From Pseudomonas sp. BN417 (GTDB lineage: Bacteria; Pseudomonadota; Gammaproteobacteria; Pseudomonadales; Pseudomonadaceae), in NCBI RefSeq assembly GCF_029871205.1, contig NZ_SSOJ01000092.1, positions 1 to 48,388 on the forward strand: a stretch of DNA of 48,388 nt. Direction: 5' to 3'. Below the pieces are notes generated by a model, which was not told the origin of the DNA, did not search any database, and saw only the letters and a list, made by a program, of their open reading frames with translations. The translations under genes were made by a program, and so were the position numbers. Below, one piece after another: positions 48,221 through 48,388 of this stretch (positions within the stretch are counted from its first letter, which is position 1; the number at the start of each line of letters is the position of its first letter).

Positions 48221-48388
48221 CGGGAGCTCCAAGTGAAAACGCACATGATAAGGCGTCGGCGGCAGCAAAAAGAAAGGCTCTGTCTCCGTTAGCTGTTGCA
48301 GCACCGAATAGAAGTGTCTAGCACGGACCTTTCAGACCTGCGCACCGGCCTGACACATCCCTCTCCCCCGGCCCCCGCCCTGCGCCCC
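48221..48388. other. Window edge, upstream of nudJ
   Basis: No coding region is supported. The nudJ promoter should lie here on the minus strand, but I cannot define it. The last ~30 bases are a C-rich tract containing CCCTCTCCC, which resembles the arm of the palindrome at 15969-15994. Confidence 0.4.

Overview
The window is GC-rich chromosomal DNA of a Pseudomonas-type gammaproteobacterium. I base this on the fused nuoCD inside a complete 13-gene nuo operon, a 531-residue isocitrate lyase beside it, the nudJ-mnmA-hflD-purB block, and a chemoreceptor/transporter pair on the other flank of nuo. As I remember it, this is the order of the PA2625-PA2655 segment of P. aeruginosa PAO1. REP-type palindromes of a kind common in Pseudomonas lie between genes. 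I cannot name the species. I see no tRNA, rRNA, CRISPR array, prophage or intact insertion sequence.

Layout. 1-436: intergenic repeat-like DNA ending in the lpdA terminator. 437-8995: accessory metabolism, with a stand-alone dihydrolipoyl dehydrogenase, an RluA-family pseudouridine synthase, an I78 inhibitor-like lipoprotein, an EamA transporter, alanine dehydrogenase, an SPFH/NfeD membrane pair and a homocysteine S-methyltransferase-family protein. 9331-15820: the least ordinary part. It has a membrane-anchored catalase-fold protein with a RoxA-like di-haem cytochrome c, a GNAT-peptidase C39 fusion, a VpsR-like AAA+ regulator that lacks the sigma-54 contact loop, and a flavin reductase. 16016-21035: a TlpQ-like dCache chemoreceptor divergent from a Na+/H+-antiporter-family transporter, then an AI-2E-family permease.

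21116-35943: nuoA to nuoN on the minus strand, encoding respiratory complex I, in one tightly packed operon with several 4-base overlaps. 36435-39148: a Tat-exported PhoX/DUF839 protein and an L,D-transpeptidase-like periplasmic protein. 39308-40903: aceA, with a candidate promoter and operator about 450 bases upstream and a long leader. 41417-44445: four closely packed genes (RoxA-type ribosomal oxygenase, GNAT acetyltransferase, an unrecognised protein, a small secretin-like exported protein). 44506-48220: purB, hflD, mnmA and nudJ.

How the genes fit together. Complex I, Lpd, isocitrate lyase and alanine dehydrogenase belong to central carbon and NADH metabolism. The TlpQ-like receptor and adjacent transporter suggest sensing plus uptake of related small molecules. 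PurB, MnmA, the RluA-family enzyme and the L16 hydroxylase are nucleotide and translation housekeeping. The main leads for new biology are the catalase-fold/RoxA-like pair, the non-canonical AAA+ regulator with palindromes in its promoter, the aceA operator and leader, and the coupled pair of poorly known genes at 41417-42852.
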